Assembly (NCBI GenBank): GCA_018907035.1
Contig: JACCIC010000028.1
Location: 3,403,001 to 3,467,000 of the forward strand
DNA: 64,000 nt
Direction: 5' to 3'
Source: Sycobia sp. Sy_11
Taxonomy: Eukaryota > Arthropoda > Insecta > Hymenoptera > Epichrysomallidae
Shown piece by piece: positions 36,471 to 49,681 of the stretch. Made by a program: the position numbers and the translations under genes. How positions within the stretch are numbered: the first letter of the stretch is position 1; each line of letters begins with the position of its first letter. The notes under the pieces were generated by a model, which saw only the letters and a list, made by a program, of their open reading frames with translations, was not told the origin of the DNA and ran no database searches.

Positions 36471-38355
36471 CGGAGAGGCGGGCAGAAAGAGGAGGAAGGG
36501 CTGCCGGAAAATGGTCAGAATTACCTTGTGACCGAACGAGTCGCTGTAAAACAATGAATTCTTTTTTTGCTATTCAAGCTCTATTTCCGGTGGCTTGGAT
36601 ATTCTGGCCTGTTTAAACTTTGTACAAGAATCGTTTTTTACTGCAAATCTCGAGAATGTTTAAAGATGGATTCATTCTGTTCATTAGCATTACAGAACTC
36701 TTTTGGCAAAATTTATAACGACACATATATTTGATATTTTGGTAACGTGTCAATGGATATCGAAGACAAAACACGTCGTTTATATTATTAGCCTGACATC
36801 TTGTAACAAAGTTTTGTATTGCCCGATGTTGAATAATCGAATCACGATCTATATATTCTCTAAAAGTAACATTAGCATTTAATCCGAAGTGATTGTTCAG
36901 TTGAAATTCCAATCGATCTGCGCTTTGTCAAACGGACGCTGACGGATTTTAAAGTTTCACGGGAAATTACCGAAAGCAAAAGTGTTTCCTTGTGTTTCAA
37001 TTAAGTTCAAAAGCCGCGCGGTTTCAAACTCTCGAATGAACGGCGCTCGCGCAATATCGTTAGAAATTTATCGCGCCACGCGGGCTCTCGCCTCGCGCCG
37101 AGAACAAAAGACCCCGCGTACGCATAATTTGCGGTGAAATTATAATAAACGTATTTTATCTCTGCACCGAAAATGAGCGATTGGTAATCGAAAATTAATC
37201 CAAAAATCGGCGAGAGTTATATTAATAAAATAGAGTTGAATAAAACAATTCCATGCGTGGGTGAAAAGTAAGGACAAATTATTGGAGATGAAAAGTACAT
37301 TGCAATACTAAGTAGGAAATGACGAGAAATAACAAAAGTTAGAAATTGTTAAATAAAGAAAATGAGACGCATAATAAACTAAACAGTATTTTTATAGACT
37401 TTACAGTCTTTACAAAATCGTTTTATGACAATGATATAATCAGACTATGCTTGTTTATAATTATCCCCGTGGAATCCGAAATAGAAATATACAATACTGA
37501 TAAAAAATAAAACAGTATAAAAGTAATGGATAGTAGAATGTTACAAATAAAGCCGATTAAATCAATGTTACGATGTGTATATTTTTCGTTTCTAACTGAT
37601 TGATATTGCAGTCGTCCATTTGCATACATTAGGCTCAAAACTGTAAAAGCCCAGGGCAGGTTTGTCCGCGAAGGAAATAAGCGGCAAAAATTTGTAAATA
37701 AGCCGCTTTTCGAATATCCTCTTGCGCCGATTATCCGCAAAACTTGGCTAATTCCTGATATTGGCCGATCGGCCATTACACGTTCTCGTCGATCCGCTGC
37801 GTATTACATCTCCGAATGAATCTCGGCATAAAAGCACTGGAAAAAAAAAAGTGACGAACACCTCGGCAGCTACCACCAGCGGGCGGGAGCAGCGGCGAGA
37901 TTATTTTTGACTAGACTCACAGGCGGCAGGCCGTTCGGGCCGTTCGTTTGTCCCCTGCGCATTGTGCAGCCGCAACGCTGAACACCCAGCGATAGGCAGC
38001 GGAAAAATAGCAGCGATCGCGTGTGCGCCCCCCCCCCTCGCGATTCGCTACTGCTCCGCTTAATAATCCGGCCTGTCAATATTGAAAAAAAGCCCATCCC
38101 CTTCCCTACCCTTCCCCCACGCGTGGCTCGGGAGCTGTGCCCAGAATTCGATTTGCCGCATTGTCGGGGCGGGCGCTCGCACCTGAGCCAGAAAGGGATT
38201 TGCTACTGGCTAGTGTGAGAGACGAAAAGAGCGAGGAGCAAGGAAAGGAGAGGCATTGAGAGGGGTAGGTGGTCAGGGGCAGAGGAAGCAAAAACCACCA
38301 GGGAAAACGAGGAAAAAAGTTAAATGTTGGAAGGAACGAGACACGCACAGAGATA

Positions 38356-38398
38356 GAGAGAGAGAGAGAGGGGGAGAGAGAGAGAGAGAGAGAGAGAT
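38356..38398. repeat. (GA)n microsatellite with GGGG interruption
   Basis: About 43 bp. Confidence 0.92.
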
Positions 38399-39320
38399 GT
38401 AGAACGAATGTAATGGCATTTCCGAGAGAGTACCAGAATTCATTTAACACAATGCATGTACTAATGACATTTCGAAACGTTTTTTTTTTTGAGCTTTTTT
38501 GGTCTCTTTTACTCTTGGACTTTCTAGCAATTTGTTATTCCTGACAAATGAGTAGGGCAGCATAAAAGCATCACTTGTGCTTGTATTCTATCATCCGGAT
38601 TTTCTAAGGCGTAATTAACTATTAGCCGATATAATTTTTTACAAGTATCCTTAGAAAGAGAAATTTTCGACGTTCTAATTAATTCTAATAATGGAGAAAA
38701 ATTTCAAGTTCTAATTAATCTAAGGCTATACTTACTAATTGGCAAAAAATATCAATTAAAATAGAACGGTCCTCTGAACTAAGTTATACATTCTCAAGCA
38801 CTTCAACATTTTATAATAAAGGTTACGTTACGGAATGATTTAAATGATGTAATTACCAACGGAAGTACCCTCTGAGAAAGATTAATAACGCACTTGACAT
38901 GACTTCGTTACTATTTTAATTTTACATTCAATATTAAATTAGCGTATGTACTTAAAGATAAATGCCATACCTAATAAAATAGCAATTTGTTTTAGTAGAG
39001 CTCAGAGAGAAGAAAAAATCCTATCACTTTGAATTTAAATTTATTACCGATGAATTATTAAAAATACTCGAGTGTTATTAGTCAAGATATTAGATGCCAG
39101 TTTCATGATAAATGATAACGGATATAATTTCAAGTTCTATGAAAGAAAAAGCTTCGAGTTCAATCGGTAATCGATAAATCAATAATGCAGCTCAGATAAT
39201 AATTATGTTTAACTCGAGACTTCCTAATCTGGCCTATAAGAGACGAATTGTCGAGAGATCTCTAGAAAACACAAATTTTCAACAATGTCTCCGAAAGCTG
39301 TATTAGATTTTACTCTTTAA

Positions 39321-39548
39321 TCTCATGGCACACAGTTTTTTTTTTCTACTCGCTCCTTTCTATACAAAAAAAATAAGACGAGAGACGAGGATGGAATTCC
39401 GCAACGCTTCTTCACTTATAAGCAAAGCTCAGGGCTCAACCGGCACGACGGAGAGCTGGAAAGCTTGGTGCTCTTCGGGGAGGTCGGGTATGCCACGCCC
39501 TGCGGACCTTCGTCTTCCTTTCATGCTCAAAACCTAAATCAGCCGAGA
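39321..39548 (+). other. Weak exon-like open frame
   Basis: Seventy-six codons between stops, with the stop at 39549-39551. The right half is GC-rich within AT-rich DNA and reads like protein (for example SSGLNRHDGELESLVLFGEV). A pyrimidine tract then AATAAG at about 39378 could act as an acceptor. All three plus-strand frames are partly open, I recognise no family, and no partner exon was found. Confidence 0.2.
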
Positions 39549-40011
39549 TAACAGTAATTTTTCAATTTTTCATGTAACCAGGGACGATATTGAAAAAGTG
39601 CTCGGAAAATTAACGCGACAGATTGATAATATATAATACGTTCAATGCGGCATATAGGAAAGTGGAATTCTTCGCTAATTCATTGCTTCTTGATTTAAAA
39701 TACGTTGATTTTGAAGAAATTTTAATGATATCCATGTCATGGCGTTTGTTCCTGTTTTATTATTTTTTTAACTAGTTAATGTAGTATAATAATCGATTAT
39801 ATTTATGACGAAAAGATATTAATAATTAGTAGTAATAATTATAATATCCCTATTAAAGCATTTTTACAAAATTCTACTCTATTACTATTGAGCAAGTCCG
39901 ACCGGGGGAGGGAGAGCGAGAACCAAATCCGTACCTCACAGTCGATTCCCCTACCGTCAGTGTTCGAGTTTGCGCAAAAGTAAGAGAAGCGTGATCTCTC
40001 GAGCGAAAGAA

Positions 40012-40013
<2 letters not shown>

Positions 40014-40062
<49 letters not shown>
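40014..40062. repeat. (GA)n microsatellite, left arm of an inverted pair
   Basis: 49 bp, complementary to the CT array about 130 bp to the right. Confidence 0.95.
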
Positions 40063-40066
<4 letters not shown>

Positions 40067-40189
40067 AAGAGAAACTACGCTCGAATACCCCCATCAACCT
40101 CGACCGTCTCTACCATCTACGGCTTATATACGTTCGTAGTATAACCGATGGCCATATAAGAACTCGGACCACACCCGAAAAGCATGCCT

Positions 40190-40190
<1 letters not shown>

Positions 40191-40235
<45 letters not shown>
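40191..40235. repeat. (CT)n microsatellite, right arm of an inverted pair
   Basis: 45 bp with one TTT interruption. Confidence 0.94.
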
Positions 40236-41602
40236 GCTATACCGACAAAAGTTCGCCCATAACCGTTACTCATTCCGTTACGAGGTTATATGGGCTAGCG
40301 ATCCGCCGTATATGTCCACCTACCCTCCCCTACGTGTTTCTCACCTTTCGCAACTAATTTAACGCTATATAAGACACGGGCAGGGCCTCTTATACACTAA
40401 CTTCGCACTCGTCCCGGGACTAATGGATCTATACGCGGTTCCTCGCTGGGGGCAGTATTTTTCCTCCCATCCTTCTTAATGCTCCCTCCCTCTGCCGGCA
40501 TGATTTGTGCGCGACGCGCCCGACCGGACCCGGACCGTATCTACTAGCGAGATCGTCGTCTCTTCTCTCAAACTCCGCTAGCCTTCGCTGGAAGGCAATC
40601 GAATTCCGTTGTTCTGTACTTGAGCACAATGAATCTTTTTGACAGCGAGAAATACCAATTATTGTTTTACGTTCAGTAAATATAGATAGCAAATAAATAA
40701 CTGAGATTTAAATGGTATAATACACTTTCAATGTATATTGAATATGTGCACTCGAGGATAAAACAAATGGAAATAGTGGATTTATAATTAATACATATTT
40801 ATTTTGAATTATAAAAATATTTACAATATAACTAATGGATGAATTTTAAAACAATCTTTAAACATGGTAGTATCTCATCGATTCTTATTTCATTTAAAAA
40901 TCTAATGGTTTTTTTTTATAATTAAGTAAGTATAGATCCATGATTAAAATATTACATATCTAAAAGGTAATTTTTTGTCAAAAGTAAGGCTTTCAAGTTA
41001 AAAAAACAGATTATGAAAGACCAGAGAGAAATTGATATAATCCATCGCATAAATTATAAACGAGCAAGAGAGAATAATAAGGCATGTTGAATTGTAATTA
41101 TATTTCTTGCTATATCGGAAAGTTATACGTCCTATGAATAAAAGATTTACGAAAGGATGAAATGAACACATTCGGAAAATAAGTGACTTATGCTGAAATA
41201 GCTTATTAGAAGAAATAATGCGAAGAAGATTCAATTCGTTCAAGATCGACGCTTCATTCATTTTGTCGACTAATACAATTTTTTTCAATTTGGAGATAAA
41301 AATTTGAAAACATTAATTATATGATCCAATTTTAAATTATACGGAATCCAATCGTGTTTAAGACTAAGCGTTTCAATCATAATGCGGATAAGAGCCAATA
41401 TTCAAATAAATGGCGTGAACTGTCTGTTCCCCCGCTCGACCGGATCAATCCCCTTCCCCTTACGACCTAATTAGCCACATCGGTCCAAATACCTCGAATA
41501 CGTGCTCGAGAACCCTGGGCGACGGTCCCTTCTTTCCCACCTCAATCGCCAGCTCTCGTCCTTTCTCAGTCGACGACCCGCATATATATGTAGGATTATC
41601 CT

Positions 41603-41613
41603 CCCCCCCCCCC
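41603..41613. repeat. Poly-C run, 11 bp
   Basis: Uninterrupted C. Confidence 0.93.
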
Positions 41614-42127
41614 ATCGATCGCAGAAGGAGAGGATCTCGGAGAGCGTCTTCGCTCGAATCGTTCTCCAGTCTAGATTAAATACAGGGACGGAGGAGGACG
41701 GGGGTCGACCGCAAACTCATCAGAAAATTTGGTACGACGACGCGCGGCTCGCTCGGGTAACCGGCCAATTTCCAAGCTTCCGTATTAATTACTCCTTTTT
41801 CATGAATATACAAATATATATATATCCGAGGATCATCGGCTTTAATGAAGTATTCGTGGATCTTCGGTTTTCATTGGGTTTCCTACGATGGTATACTTTA
41901 TAGATATTTCGGAATGATTCATGGATTTCAATTGTCTGATTTGAATGGCCTTCTACGTTTTGTAAATAAACATTGTATAATGTAAACAGTCGAACCAAAG
42001 TAGTTATAGACTTTTTGAAAAATAACAATCTCGGCAATATTGACTTTTGAAATATTAAGTTCCTTCGTTTTTAATAACGAGAGAATGCTTATATCATATC
42101 TAAAACTAAAATTGGAGTTTGAATAGG

Positions 42128-42132
42128 AATGC
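42128..42132. repeat. Target-site duplication, left copy
   Basis: GAATG, identical to 42881-42885. Confidence 0.55.
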
Positions 42133-42880
42133 GTGTTCGGCGTGGAAAGTAATAAATTCAAAGGTAATATAATCTTTATTCGAAAAACCGCGTGGCATAA
42201 AAAACATCCCCTCAGTGAGTGGTGGAAAAAGCCTAAAGTATACGGAATAGTGAAAATAACAATGCACGTATATATGGTAAACTAACACGCAATATTTCGA
42301 TACGTGTCGGTCGACTTATAAAATACACAGATCGCACTCACTATAGGAAAAAATACATTACAATATGGATATTTCCAACGCAATGAGATGCTGCCACAAG
42401 TAGCGCTCGTATGGCAAGCGAGGTCGAAAGGGCGAGGAACGTTCCGCGATGTATCTCCTGCTCCGCGTCGCGGTCCTGACCTCTCAGGAACGGATTCAGC
42501 CCTCAACGCGAAACACGGACACCGGGCACAATGTGGTACACGGGAGTTTCCTCGGAGATTCGCGCCGCGAAATCTCTCCGGAGGCAAGCACTCCGTCCCG
42601 CGGATGCTTAACACAGAATAATAACACACGCTAAAATATCAATCGACGCGGGATAATAAATATGATTAATACTATGAAGATATGAAAATTATTAACAAAA
42701 ACTACAATGATAATGTTATGTATGACTACACGCGACAATCTTCGAGAAGAACTACTACGCGTCGATGATCGACAAAGAACGAATGCTATTTTCCACATTA
42801 GCTGTCCCACAGTCAAAGTACCACGAAAAGGGTCGGAGGGAGGGGTATTACTTGGACTTCGGATAAATCCGCCTTACACA
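42133..42880 (-). mobile_element. Probable solo LTR of a retrotransposon, 748 bp
   Basis: The segment is flanked on both sides by GAATG (42128-42132 and 42881-42885), a 5-bp direct repeat of the size made by Copia, Bel/Pao and many Ty3 integrases. On the minus strand it starts TGTGTAAGGC and ends GAACACG, that is the canonical TGTGT...ACACA with the last base changed. In the same orientation it has a TATA-like TTTATAAG near 42322-42315 and, about 140 bp on, the poly(A) signal AATAAA (42181-42176), 44 bp from the end: a sensible U3-R-U5 layout. It has no microsatellites, and has a near-perfect hairpin at 42553-42580. No internal region or second LTR adjoins it, hence solo. It could still be a coincidence of a short repeat. 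The family is not assigned. Confidence 0.6.
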
Positions 42881-42885
42881 GAATG
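42881..42885. repeat. Target-site duplication, right copy
   Basis: GAATG, directly after the ACACA terminus of the LTR. Confidence 0.55.
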
Positions 42886-45018
42886 ATACCTGCCCTTACG
42901 ATCAAAGGAGCACCTATAGTTATTCGGAAATTGGCACAATACGACGCGCGTTGACCGTAGTAAACTTTGAGCGTGCCGGTAAGTAGAATGAGGAACGAAA
43001 GTCTTACTTTTGGTCATTTACACGCGATCGGACGTTAGACAGTATCGTGCGAACAGAGAATATGAACGAAAGTATTTCCCGTTGCTGTCTTCAACTTTAT
43101 TCATGAAAGTGTAGGATATATCCGTATACGCAGTACTTGTTTATCCGTATATTGTTAATTCGTCTAGATCTTTGCAATTTTATAAATCTGTTATGGTAAA
43201 CATTAATAAATGCAATATATTTTTATCGCGACTTGGCCGCATAGTATTGTCTGTTTAATTATTTGGTATTATTGTTCTTATACATTATATCCTAAACTAT
43301 CTTCAATAATATATAATATTATATAAGATTTTATATAATAATATGTAACAATAAGATGATAAATTGAATCTACCTTTCTAAATCAACCGACGGATATCAA
43401 GCGAATACTTATACAAGTGGAAGACATTTTCTTACTCTGAAGATTTAATTTCGAGTTCCGTCCCAGGCCGGGACCGAGCTGTTGAAAAACAAAAAATTTA
43501 ATATTCCACTTCGTGCGCTCCGTCTCGCCTTGAAAAAGATCCTTGGGATCGGACTTCTCCCCCCTCCCCCCTTTCCCAGACTCCTTTCTGGTGCCAGAGG
43601 TAATTGTATTCCGAGCGCGAAATAAGCCCAATAGCCTTATAGCTCTCCTTTCGCTCGACCGAAGAGCTCGACGAGGGCGCATCTGCAGCTATATAAGACG
43701 ATTCGTTTTCCGCGCTCGGCGTAAGAGATTTTCCCCCCTCGGCCCCGCCGGTGCGCGTCTCCTTCGCCCGTCCCAAGCGGGATCGTCGGGACCTGGAACT
43801 TTGACGCGGTCTCGCCGTCGTGTCGGAAAGCGAGGAAGAGAGACGAGGCGAGACACGGGCTTGAGAAAGAAAGAGAGCGAACTCGCGCACGACAGAAGGA
43901 TAGCCGGGATAGAACGGCGAAGTCGAATTCTCGACTGTACGGTTCCTTTGGCGAAGGCGGTAGACGTGTCCGAGCATACGTATACACGTACTACTGCCAA
44001 CTACGATCGCTGCAGAAAGCCGCGCCCTTTCCATCAGGGCACGCTCGCCAATGATTTCTTTTCAACCCAATCCCCGCGAATATCGTGCAGGGGCATGAAA
44101 GCATTGTTAGAAATTAAAAGCGAACGAAGATAAGTTGACCAAAAAAAAAAAAAAATATTTTAAAGCTCCGCTTAAGCTTTAAACGACGGGTTGGGGATTA
44201 CTTTTAGCCCGTACAACGTAACGTTTCGGATTTTTTTGGTCTTTCGAATTTTTTTCTTTTTTTTTTTGCAACGGGATAAAAAATTCTGAAACGGAAGGAA
44301 ATACGAAATGGGTAAAATTCTTCCAAAATTATGTCGGCGGCTCTTCGTAATTTGTGGCTTTTTCAAGAATTCATGAAGGCTTTTAATGTTAAATTACGCC
44401 AGAGAAACGGCACGGCTGGATTAAATGTAAAATGAATGTCTCGCTTTTAGAAACTCTAAAAGTCCATGGAAATAAGATTAATCGCAATTATAGACAACGA
44501 TAATTCTATTAATTCAACGTAATTAAAATTCGTAATTAAAAAATCGACAAATTTTGGACAAATTGTCTGATTTTATTCGAGAGTACTTCGTAGTTTAAAC
44601 GAGACATCCATGGGTGTCGTCCGAATATCAATTTCGCATCATCTTAAAAATCCGATGCAACGAAATATCGAGAATCCGGCGGAGCATTCGCAATAAATAA
44701 ATCATAAATGACAGACTGACTTTTTTTACGGCAATCCGCGACTGCAATCGTCATTTCCTCCCCCGCGGGAGAAAAAAATATCTCGCTGCTCTCCACGCGC
44801 GTACAATCGTAACTCGCGCAAACTCTCGATACAGCTCCACCGGCCATAAAACTCAGCATAAGTCCGGTCGAGCGAGCGACCGCGCCTTCGACCGAGCTTT
44901 CGACGGTGGCGGGTGGCGCGTTGCCGGATGATGCCACGGGGGGGCGGGGCAAAATGTTCCTCGAGAAATCGCCTTCCGGGACCTTTCGAAAGAGAGCGAT
45001 GGCGAGTAAGAGAAAGCG

Positions 45019-45044
45019 CGAGAGAGAGAGAGAGAGAGAGAGAA
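45019..45044. repeat. (GA)n microsatellite
   Basis: About 26 bp. Confidence 0.88.
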
Positions 45045-47840
45045 AGAGGCAGCTCGAGTGGAAGTAAGGCTAAATTACGAGCGCAATCAGGCGAATGCGA
45101 GGCGGTCGTGCACACACGCATGCAGACGCGTACGTATAGGACGTGAAAATAGGTGTAGAAAGAGTAAAAAGTTTCGCGAAGATCTTTTAGGAGTAGATCC
45201 TCTCTCGATGCGAGAGACGAATAGTTCTCGGCTCCTGCTGCCCTCGCGCTCGCGCGCTGTCGATGTCAAAAAGTCACCGAGATTGGCCGTAAGACGCCGG
45301 CGTGTCGCCTTATCGTATTAAGCTTTTGAGTCCGATCATGAGCTGCTTTTGCAAAGTTGGATGGTGCTGAGAAAAATCTCAGAATTTTAGCGAAACATAA
45401 CAATACGTCGCGCAAGTAATAGGTCACGTTCTTTAAATTACCTGCATTAATTTTTTTCTTACACCGTACCTAACGCATTTTTATTACATCGTGCCGAACG
45501 GTCAATAATGAAAGAATTTTCCAAATTCTCTTTTTAACGGATATTAGTTATTGGCACGTGGTACCGAGGGCAGCGCTAGCGCAATAACCCAAGAATAACT
45601 GTCGAACTTTAAATTGAAGATCCGAAACTTTTAATTTGTTTTTCACAAGTCGTTACGCTATGATTCGCTCGCCGAGGTTACCTCGCAAGAGTTTCTAAAA
45701 TATATAGATTATATAGACCGAAATTTTCAAATGGTCATTTCGTAAACGTCGTATCTCACTGAGATCGCGCGGAAAGTTTTTCATTAAAAAGCGGAGTATG
45801 CTTTTTCAACTCAATACTTTCTCCGTATAAATATCGAAAAAAATATTCGAGCGCGAGGAGGGGGCGTTCACTGGAATCCCATATTGTTGAAGCTCGCTTT
45901 CGGAATTTCGAAGGATAATCCGATATTATTCGGCAGGGTATAGGGATCAACGGCTTCGTGCAGCATTATATGATTTGCAGAATATTATAATTTTTACTCC
46001 ATTGAAAAAAAAATTCCATTTAAATAATCAAGAAAACGTTGTCATTATCTACATTCGATGTCGATATAATTACACAAGGACCTAATAATGCATATTGCGT
46101 ATATACGCGCAGCTGCGCATCCAGTGACTAATTGCGAGTCCCCCCCCCCCCGCCTTCTGCGCACACATATACGGAACGCATATTCCGATTTACTCTCACA
46201 TCGGTGACCGCGCAATTCCAAAGTGCGCCAGCCGCTCGCAGAGACACGGAGGAGCGCACTCGTACACGCACGCGCACACACACACACACACACACCTACA
46301 CACGCAATTAATCCCTTACCGTGGTTCGTTGCCTTCGCAAAGCCTCAAGTATTTAGTAGATTAAATTTGCCGCGGCGGCGCTTGGGCGGTTGGGCGTGCT
46401 GCAGTTAAGCCAAGAATTTCCGTCTATCGCCGCTCGCCAGCACCCCGCGCCTCGCCGCAGGGTCTCCGGATAACGAGAAAAATTTGACAGAGGACGGATT
46501 TATAGCGGAGCTGGCTTTTTTTCCCCGCCCGCGTCCTCGTCCTTCCCCTCGTCCTCGCTGAGGCAAGGGATGAAGAGTTGCGCGGGTCTGAACGTTGCTG
46601 GAGCTCGGCAAAGGGCAAAACCTTAATTTTCGGCGATATGTTTTTTTTTTTTGTTTTTTTTTTCATGTATCGATCGAAAGTTTTTATAGTTTTTTTTTTC
46701 GTAGGGCAGAGGGAGTCGGAGGTACGGAAAATCTTTCGAAGCCGATTAATGGGGCGATGAATTTTCGCGTATACGAGCGGAACGGTGCGCTAAGCTCTCT
46801 TTTTTTTATTGGGGTAACAATAGCAGGAATAATTTTCGTAATGCTCTCATTAATTTTAATTAGAAATCGATTGCTTTAATTCTTGAAAACTTTCTCGGAT
46901 AAATTGAGATTTGGGTAAAACAATGAATGATTTTTCATTGATTCTTGACGATATTATTACCTTTCGCATTGATTTAAGTCTCGAATTGTTTTGATCAGTT
47001 TCAAAATAAACAATTAAGAAAAATATAAAAGTGTATTAACATATAATATATGGATACTTACAAGCTTATAAATGAAGGAGAGAGAAGCATAGATAATAAG
47101 AAAAACATTCAAAACGCTGTAGTAAACGTTACGTCACATTTTGTTCAAATACCTTTTCTAAATTCCATTCTTTACCCTTTTCTCATTTCTATAATATTTT
47201 GTGTTTTTCTGTATCTATATATACAACCACTGATTTTTGATTCCATTTTCTAAAAATTGGATGTTTTTCAATAGTTTTTTTTTTCAGAAAGCGTGGACTT
47301 GGTTTTAAAATAGAAGATTCGATTCTGACATTATAAGATATGATTTTATTCGGATATATATCTTGAAAATAGCAAAGAACTTGCAGTAGAATAAAATTGA
47401 AATTCTTTACTTTACTATATTTACTTACAATCAGATATTATGCCATAGTAATTTTCAATTCACCAGAGACAAAAAATTAAAAACCATCAGGGAAAAAATT
47501 ACCCATCTCGAAGACATGAGAATAATATAAGCCGTTATCTTATCAAACACATAAATCGCACCTTCCCTATCCGCCACGCCTCTTATCTATATTCACAGCA
47601 TTCTCCCCATCCTCTCTGGCGAGATTACCGCTCCTCTCGCCGTTCGTACGACTCGCTCCAAACGATACGTATTTCTCGATCTTGAAGCAAATTCAACGAG
47701 GGACGCCTCGCGGTATACAGCGGGCGCGACGCCGCGGCCCTGCGATCGATATTTCACGCGGATAACCCGAGGTCGTCATCCGTAACGCCGGCCCCTAACC
47801 AAGAAATTATACCGTACCTGACTGTATACAGGAAGAGACT

Positions 47841-47846
<6 letters not shown>

Positions 47847-47891
<45 letters not shown>
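47847..47891. repeat. (CT)n microsatellite
   Basis: 45 bp. Confidence 0.94.
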
Positions 47892-47892
<1 letters not shown>

Positions 47893-49641
47893 CGTATGAG
47901 TTATTACCGTCTTTCAAGGTGCGAGGAGGGGATGAGGCTAAAATAAGCCCTCGATTATAGCAGCGGTCCGCGCGCTACGACCGCGTAAGATGCCGCGCGT
48001 CTTGGGTGGGGGGGGGGGGCTGCTCCCTGCCGCTCGAACACACGAGATGAATATAATGCACGCGCGGCGTCGCGGCGCGCCTCTTTCGTGCGGCTGGTCG
48101 ATAGAGCCCGATGATTTCTTTTTTTCTTCCTCTCTTTTCACTTTGCCCCTCGCCCTCGCCCTCCCCCCACCCGCCAACGCCACCGCCGCCATTGCCGCCG
48201 CATCCCCCGTGCTTCCTTATTTATTTTTAACGAACTTCCGCCCGTCTTTTATGCGCTCGCTTCCTCCTCGTTATTTTGCATGCAATTGTGTCCGAGGCGA
48301 GAACGAGGAATCGGTTAATTGCGCGAGTAAATGCATTATATCATGTGATTGTTATTTTTTTTCTTCAACTGTTCAATGTATGATTATAAATTCCTGTTTT
48401 ATTCCGATATCACAGTAGGAATAATTGAAAATTCTTCAATGTGTAAAAATCAACTATGTAGTCCTGATTTTTGTAATTATTCATTATAATTAAAATCTAT
48501 TATATATCTCTATAAATGAAAAAAATACGATTAATGAATTAAATTAACGAAGTAAAACTTATTTGAACAAGAAAATTTGCAGAAAAATCAATTGAATATA
48601 CGATACTTGATAAAATGAACCTTTCATCCATGTAAATAGACGAATATTATTTTTTGTGCATACAGATCCGACTTATCAGTTTGAAAGATTTACTTTCAAC
48701 ATTAATCATTAATACGTTATTTATTAATTTTTAAAGTAAAATAAGCATTTAATGTCACAGATATTTATAAAATTAATATATTACGATACAAAAAATAATT
48801 TTTTTAATCATAAAACTATCAGAGAGGCCATAATCTAGACTGGCCCTTAAATAAGAATTAATTAAAATAAATTATAATTGAAAAGCCGCTCGGATAATGT
48901 AAAGTACCTCTCGTTCAATTTTCTCTTTAGTACACTTTAAATTCTAATTACGGTTACGTTAGAAATATTACCAGATTATGTACATTAAAATTTCTCTTTA
49001 AAATGTTACGAATCGATCAATTTCCCGAGCGCTCGTTCTCATCGGCGTTTTTTTTTTCACGCACTTTCAAAATCATCCGAGGATAAATGGAGATGGAGGA
49101 AGATTCTCTTCAAAACGAGAGCCCTCGTGTATGGACTAAAAAACTCTCCCACTTGCTATGAAGCTTCAATGGGTTCTTGAAAATAAACCTGTCCGAAGCT
49201 TCTCGTAGATTTTGCGCTCGTTCTAGTGACTTCGATATTTACCGGATAAGGGCGTATATCGGTGGGCGGTCAATATATATATATACGCTTGTTCTTCACT
49301 TTCGGCAATTCCTCTTCTCTCGTTCCTCTTTTTTCGACTCCTTAACTATCTTCATTATTTTCATCTATCTACTCTCTTTTTATCTCTCATTCTCTTTCTC
49401 TTTCGCTCTTCCTTTTATTCTTCAGCTTTCTGCTGATTTCGAGCTCTTTTCCGCTCCCGCACGTATCGCTCCTTATTTTCTCCATCTCTGCTACCTCCTA
49501 TTTTTTTGTTTTTTCACTTTGCCAACTTTTTTCCCGGACGCCTCGCTCGACCTTTCGTACCCTGCCTCATCCTTTTTTTCGCGGCGACAAACGAAGTTGA
49601 AAAACGATAAAAGGTGTGCAGCTGCGCCCGAGGCTGACTCT

Positions 49642-49642
<1 letters not shown>

Positions 49643-49678
<36 letters not shown>
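49643..49678. repeat. (CT)n microsatellite
   Basis: 36 bp. Confidence 0.93.

Positions 49679-49681
<3 letters not shown>

Larger units (their letters stand above)
35879..42132. other. Intronic, mixed
   Basis: GC patches near 36.15-36.4 and 37.8-38.4 kb, AT-rich elsewhere, with three GA arrays and one CT array. A 99-codon minus-strand frame (36613-36912) and a 117-codon one (37423-37776) have no recognisable motif. Confidence 0.5.
42886..49150. other. Intronic, with GC islands at about 43.5-44.1, 44.75-45.3, 46.1-46.6 and 47.55-48.25 kb
   Basis: Overlapping 100-196 codon frames on both strands in the GC islands look compositional. A 12-bp C run lies at 46140-46151 and a 12-bp G run at 48008-48019. 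A short CA array is at about 46274-46293. A good donor-like GTAAGT at 42980 on the plus strand has no exon evidence. Confidence 0.5.

Noticed and set aside
36613..36912. 99-codon minus-strand frame
   Set aside because: Moderate length but no recognisable motif, no splice context and no repeat match that I know of.
42760..43010. About 60-codon minus-strand open frame without ATG that looked protein-like
   Set aside because: It runs across the proposed LTR boundary at 42880, so one continuous protein there is unlikely if the LTR call is right.
43543..44133. 196-codon plus-strand frame and a 178-codon minus-strand frame
   Set aside because: Both lie in a GC-rich island, have no domain I recognise and shadow each other.
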